Assembly: GCA_026004735.1 (NCBI GenBank)
Contig: BPJS01000001.1
Span: forward strand, 186,001 to 250,000
Source: Isosphaeraceae bacterium
GTDB taxonomy: Bacteria > Planctomycetota > Planctomycetia > Isosphaerales > Isosphaeraceae
DNA length: 64,000 bases
Direction: 5' to 3'
A program made the translations under genes and the position numbers. The notes under the pieces were generated by a model. It did not search any database and was not told where the DNA came from. It saw only the letters and a program-made list of their open reading frames with translations. Shown here one piece after another: positions 60,317 to 64,000 of the stretch. Within the stretch, counting starts at the first letter, position 1. Each line of letters opens with the position of its first letter.

Positions 60317-63300
60317 ATGTCCACCTCCACCCGCGACGCGCTGCTCGGCGCCCTGGCCATCCGCGCCGGCCTGCTCGACCCCCAACACCTCAACTCCCTC
60401 CGCCAATCCCTCAACCAGAACGGCTCCCCGAGCCTCATCGACGCCCTCATCGAACGCGGCTGGATCAACCATTCCCAACGCCAGATCCTCGAAGCCGAAC
60501 TGACCCGCCAACTCCTCCTCCACAACGGCGACCCCGACCAGACCCTCGCCAGCCTCAACGCCCACCCCCTGGCTTCATCCCCCTCGGCCGATCCCACCAT
60601 CCCCGCCACCTCCGTCCAGCCTCCCACCCTCCCCACCACACCCGACGCCTCCTCCATCCCCACCCTCGCCCTCGACTCCAACCTCGCCTCCCAGAAAACC
60701 GTCCCCCTGACCGCCATCGACCCCAACGCCGAAACCCTGCCCGCCGCCGACGCCCCCCCCGAAACCCCCGCCTCCTCCACCGGCTCCCTCCGCCACGTCC
60801 TGATCTCCACCCTCGGCGAGCCGCCCGAAGGCGACACCACCCGCTACACCCTCTCCCACGTCCACGCCCGCGGCGGCATCGGCCAGGTCTGGCTCGCCCA
60901 CGACTCTTCCCTCGGCCGCGACGTCGCCATCAAAGAACTCCGCGCCGACCGCTCCGCCAACCCCCAGATCTGGACCCGCTTCGTCGAAGAAGCCCGCATC
61001 ACCGGCCAGCTCGAACACCCCGGCATCGTCCCCGTCTACGAGGTCGGCCGCCGCAAGGGCGACCGCAACCCCTACTACACCATGCGCTTCGTCCGCGGAC
61101 GCACCCTCGCCGAGGCGATCCGCTCCACCCGCTCCACCCCGCCCCACGCCCGCGACCCTCTCGCCCAACGCCGCCTCCTCGAAGCCTTCGTCTCAATCTG
61201 CCAGACCCTGGCCTACGCCCACGCCCGCGGCGTCATCCACCGCGACCTCAAATCCGCCAACATCATCCTCGGCGACTTCGGCGAGGTCATCGTTCTCGAC
61301 TGGGGCCTGGCCAAACTCATCGACGACCCCAACGCCACCACCAGCCAGGTCGCCGACGCCCTCACCCACGCCCGCGCCTCCTCCCCCGACCAGCCCAACC
61401 TCCACGACCCCACCTGCCTCGACCAGGTCGAAGGCACCCCCGCCTACATGGCCCCCGAACAGGCCGCCGGCTGGGTCCACAAAATCGACCCCCGCACCGA
61501 CGTCTACGGCCTCGGCGCCATCCTCTACGAAATCCTCACCGGACGGCCCCCCTTCGAACGCGCCGAGCTAAAGGAAATGCTCCACCGCGTCCGCCACCAG
61601 GCCCCCGCCCGACCCCGCTCCATCGACCCCACCACACCCCCCGCCCTCGAGGCCATCTGCCTCAAAGCCCTCAGCAAAGCCCCCGAAGACCGCTACCAGT
61701 CCGCCCTCGACCTCGGCGACGAGGTCCGCCGCTGGCTCGCCGACGAACCCGTCCTGGCCTTCCCCGAACCCTGGACCAAACGCCTCGCCCGCTGGGCCAA
61801 AAAACACCGCACCGCCGTCGCCGCCGCCTCCGCGCTGCTGACCACCTCCCTGCTCGCCCTCTCCATCGGCTACGTCCTGGTCCGCGCCGAACGCGACGAG
61901 GCCGCGCGCAGCCGCGACTTCGCTCGCCGCGCCGTCGATACCATGTACACCGACGTCGCCGAAGACTGGCTCGAAGACCACCTCGACGCCACCCAGCGCA
62001 AATTCCTCGAACAAGCCCTCTCCTACTACGCCGACCTCGCCCACCGCCAGCCCCACTCCCCCCAAACCCTCCTGGCCACCGCGCGCGCCCACCACCGCAT
62101 CGGCGAAATCGAACGCAAACTCGGCCACAACGACCGCGCCCTCGACGCCTACAACCAGGCCGCCCGCCTCCTCGCTCCCCTTGCCCCCCAAAACCCCGAC
62201 GCACGCCACCAACTGGCCCGCACCCAGACCCGCCAGGCCGCCCTCCTCATCGCCCAGGGACAACTCGACCAGGCCAACCTCCTCCTCAACGCCGCCATCG
62301 CCGAGCTCACCCCCCTGACCCACTCCCCCGACCTCAACCCCGACGCCACCCTCGACCTCGCCCGCGCCTACGACCTCCGCGGCGAGGCCCTCCGCCTCGG
62401 ACGCGACAACGCCCAGGCCGCCTCCGCCTTCCAGTCCGCCATCGACCTCCTCCAACCCCTCCTCCAAGCCCACCCCGACAACACCCCCATCCGCAAACAA
62501 CTGGCCCGCTCCCTCAACAACTTCGGCTTCCTCCGCGCCGAAATGCCCGACGGCTTCGACCAAGGCCACGCCGCCCTCGAACAAGCCCTCGCCGTCCTCC
62601 AACCCCTCCTCCAACAATTCCCCACCATCCCCCGCATCCGCCAAGACCACGCCCTGACCGCCACCCGCCTCGGGATCCTCCACCGCCAGGCCGGCCGCAT
62701 CCCCGAAGCCGAAGCCGCCTTCCGCTCCGCCCTCGACAACTTCCGCCGCCTCGCCACCGACTTCCCCTCTCGCCCCGAATACCGCCGCGAACTCAGCCGC
62801 TCCCTCAACAACCTCGCCGCCCTCCTCCAGGCCGACCGCGCTCGACCCCTCGACGCCCTGGCCGTCTACGCCGAAGCCCTCCCCGTCCTCCAAACCCTTG
62901 CCCAAGAACAACCCGACGAACCCAAACCCCTCCGCGACCTCGCCATCACCACCACCAACATCGCCTCCGCACGCCTCCAACTCGGCCAACTCGACCAGGC
63001 CGCCCACGACTTCGAACAGGCCAACTCCCTCTTCGAACAACTCAACCAACGCTTCCCCAACTCCCCCGACAACCAGGCCCACTACGCCACTCTCCTCACC
63101 CAACGCGCCGCCCTAGCCCAACAACTCGGCCAGCTCGACCAGGCCCACACCTTCCTCTCCCACGCCCGCTCCTTGCTCGATACCCTCGTCGCCACCCACC
63201 CCGACACCACCGCCTACCGCGCCGACCGCGCCGGACTGCTCGCCACCCTCGGCGAAGTCCTCGCACGCCTCGGCCCTGCACACCACGACGACGCCCGCAA

Positions 63301-64000
63301 CGTCTACGCCGCCGCCCAGGCCGACGCCGAAGAACTCCTCCGCTCCGATCCCAACTCCCCCTCCCACCGCGCCACCCTCGGCGCCATCCTCGCCAACCTC
63401 TCCGACCTCGAAACCCTCCCCGTCTCCGACCCCAGCGAACTCCCCCACCGCGAACAGATCGCACGCCGCGCCCTCGAACTCTACGAACAACTGGCCCGCC
63501 AGCGCCCCGACGACCTCGGCATCCGCTTCGCCCTGGCCGCCGTCTGCGTCAACCTCGGCGAAATCATCCAGACCCGCCTGCCCGACTCCGACGAACCGGC
63601 CCGCCTCTTCGACCGCGCCGAACAACTCTTCGCCTCCCTCGACCCCAACCAGGCCGGACCCGCCGTCCTCCTCGCCCTCGGCAAAACCCGCTGCCGATAC
63701 CAGGCCGGCTTCGCCCTCGCCCACGCCAACCTCAACGCCGCACGCCTATTCCTCGACCGCGGCCTCGACAACCTCCGCGCCGCCCACACCTCCCTCCACT
63801 CCCCAGACTCGGCCCACGAACTCTCCTTCGGACTCAACCGCGCCGGCCAGGTCGCCCTCCAGCTCGGCCGCCACGCCGACGCCGTCCGCCTGGCCCTCGA
63901 CCTCGCACGCCTCCTGCCCGATAACCCCACCGCCCGCCTCGACGCCGCTCACCTCATGGCCCAGGCCATCCCCCTCGTCGAGAGCGACCCCCAAACCGCC
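60317..64000 (+). CDS. Ser/Thr protein kinase with TPR domain (3' end outside window)
   Basis: At least 1228 residues; the frame is still open at the window edge. The N-terminal ~160 residues begin TRDALLGALAIRAGLLDPQH, a short helical region seen in planctomycete kinases, then a Pro/Ser/Thr-rich linker. The kinase domain (~175-450) has HARGGIGQVWLAHD (Gly loop), VAIKEL (Lys), GVIHRDLKSANIILGDFGE (HRD), LDWGLAKLID (DWG instead of DFG), GTPAYMAPEQAAG and IDPRTDVYGLGAILYEILTG. A membrane helix follows (ASALLTTSLLALSIGYVLV, ~505-525), then many extracytoplasmic TPR repeats. Such kinases phosphorylate unknown targets and may sense through the TPR part. Confidence 0.95.
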   Translation, partial: MSTSTRDALLGALAIRAGLLDPQHLNSLRQSLNQNGSPSLIDALIERGWINHSQRQILEAELTRQLLLHNGDPDQTLASLNAHPLASSPSADPTIPATSVQPPTLPTTPDASSIPTLALDSNLASQKTVPLTAIDPNAETLPAADAPPETPASSTGSLRHVLISTLGEPPEGDTTRYTLSHVHARGGIGQVWLAHDSSLGRDVAIKELRADRSANPQIWTRFVEEARITGQLEHPGIVPVYEVGRRKGDRNPYYTMRFVRGRTLAEAIRSTRSTPPHARDPLAQRRLLEAFVSICQTLAYAHARGVIHRDLKSANIILGDFGEVIVLDWGLAKLIDDPNATTSQVADALTHARASSPDQPNLHDPTCLDQVEGTPAYMAPEQAAGWVHKIDPRTDVYGLGAILYEILTGRPPFERAELKEMLHRVRHQAPARPRSIDPTTPPALEAICLKALSKAPEDRYQSALDLGDEVRRWLADEPVLAFPEPWTKRLARWAKKHRTAVAAASALLTTSLLALSIGYVLVRAERDEAARSRDFARRAVDTMYTDVAEDWLEDHLDATQRKFLEQALSYYADLAHRQPHSPQTLLATARAHHRIGEIERKLGHNDRALDAYNQAARLLAPLAPQNPDARHQLARTQTRQAALLIAQGQLDQANLLLNAAIAELTPLTHSPDLNPDATLDLARAYDLRGEALRLGRDNAQAASAFQSAIDLLQPLLQAHPDNTPIRKQLARSLNNFGFLRAEMPDGFDQGHAALEQALAVLQPLLQQFPTIPRIRQDHALTATRLGILHRQAGRIPEAEAAFRSALDNFRRLATDFPSRPEYRRELSRSLNNLAALLQADRARPLDALAVYAEALPVLQTLAQEQPDEPKPLRDLAITTTNIASARLQLGQLDQAAHDFEQANSLFEQLNQRFPNSPDNQAHYATLLTQRAALAQQLGQLDQAHTFLSHARSLLDTLVATHPDTTAYRADRAGLLATLGEVLARLGPAHHDDARNVYAAAQADAEELLRSDPNSPSHRATLGAILANLSDLETLPVSDPSELPHREQIARRALELYEQLARQRPDDLGIRFALAAVCVNLGEIIQTRLPDSDEPARLFDRAEQLFASLDPNQAGPAVLLALGKTRCRYQAGFALAHANLNAARLFLDRGLDNLRAAHTSLHSPDSAHELSFGLNRAGQVALQLGRHADAVRLALDLARLLPDNPTARLDAAHLMAQAIPLVESDPQTA

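Noticed and set aside
60280..63924. A 1214-codon open frame on the plus strand
   Set aside because: Its translation is almost only Arg, Pro and His, the typical shadow of a GC-rich gene. The true kinase frame begins at 60317.

Overview
This window is very GC-rich and looks like a chromosome segment from the phylum Planctomycetota, probably an Isosphaeraceae-like lineage. The reasons are five DUF1559 pseudopilin-like genes (FTLIELL-type prepilin heads with H-x-G-G-x-N-x-x-x-D-G tails), DUF1573 proteins, a PEP-CTERM protein, a TPR-bearing Ser/Thr kinase with a DWG motif, TPR-fused multiheme cytochromes, a deiodinase-like redoxin, and the absence of ordinary operon packing (rpsL-rpsG are not followed by fusA/tuf). 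No tRNA, rRNA or CRISPR array was seen.

Layout. 0.2-1.9 kb: a lipoprotein, a methyltransferase and a broken GNAT. 1.9-5.7 kb: a four-gene exported cassette (DUF1573 lipoprotein, 10-Cys secreted peptide, LolA-like membrane protein, DUF1559 protein). 5.9-7.2 kb: an ISAs1-type insertion sequence with a perfect 10-bp target duplication, frameshifted in its transposase. 7.4-13.9 kb: rpsL, rpsG, a GNAT/polysaccharide deacetylase pair, bestrophin, a Tat-exported oxidoreductase and an orphan DNA methyltransferase. 14-20.2 kb: a membrane protein, hsp20 with a sigma-54 promoter and three upstream operator-like dyads, then two heptaheme cytochromes flanking a siroheme-type dehydrogenase. 20.3-24.8 kb: a trypsin/EEP fusion protein, a small partner, larE, and a zinc-ribbon protein. 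24.8-26.5 kb: a scar region with remnants of an exported cassette, an hcp fragment and a surE copy with an internal deletion. 26.6-30.4 kb: a second complete exported cassette. 30.4-40.5 kb: DUF1559 genes, small lipoproteins and two AhpD/CMD-type redox genes, all on the minus strand. 40.8-47.2 kb: a cysteine desulfurase, two frameshifted small genes and a SWIM/SNF2 helicase. 47.7-50.6 kb: gyrB and dciA-like. 50.8-60.0 kb: an SDR, a DUF1990 protein, the intact divergent surE/hcp pair, a GGCT-like protein, a TPR protein, a hydrolase-like protein, a PEP-CTERM protein and a two-TM protein. 60.3 kb to the end: a kinase that runs off the window.

The most notable observation is at 31944-34685. A reading frame coding for signal peptide, EF-hands, deiodinase-like redoxin and tandem AhpD/CMD domains is interrupted by one in-frame TGA, exactly where its paralogue at 36453-37826 has the second Cys of C-x-x-C-M-G-H. 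Just downstream lies a stem-loop with a GGUC apical loop, like the E. coli fdhF SECIS. This is a candidate C-x-x-U selenoprotein with an unusual domain fusion, not a pseudogene. Other strong signals are the repeated exported cassette with its 10-cysteine peptides, the sigma-54/tandem-dyad control region of hsp20, and a 307-bp near-identical 5' module carried by two DUF1559 genes, with a hairpin that differs only in its loop.
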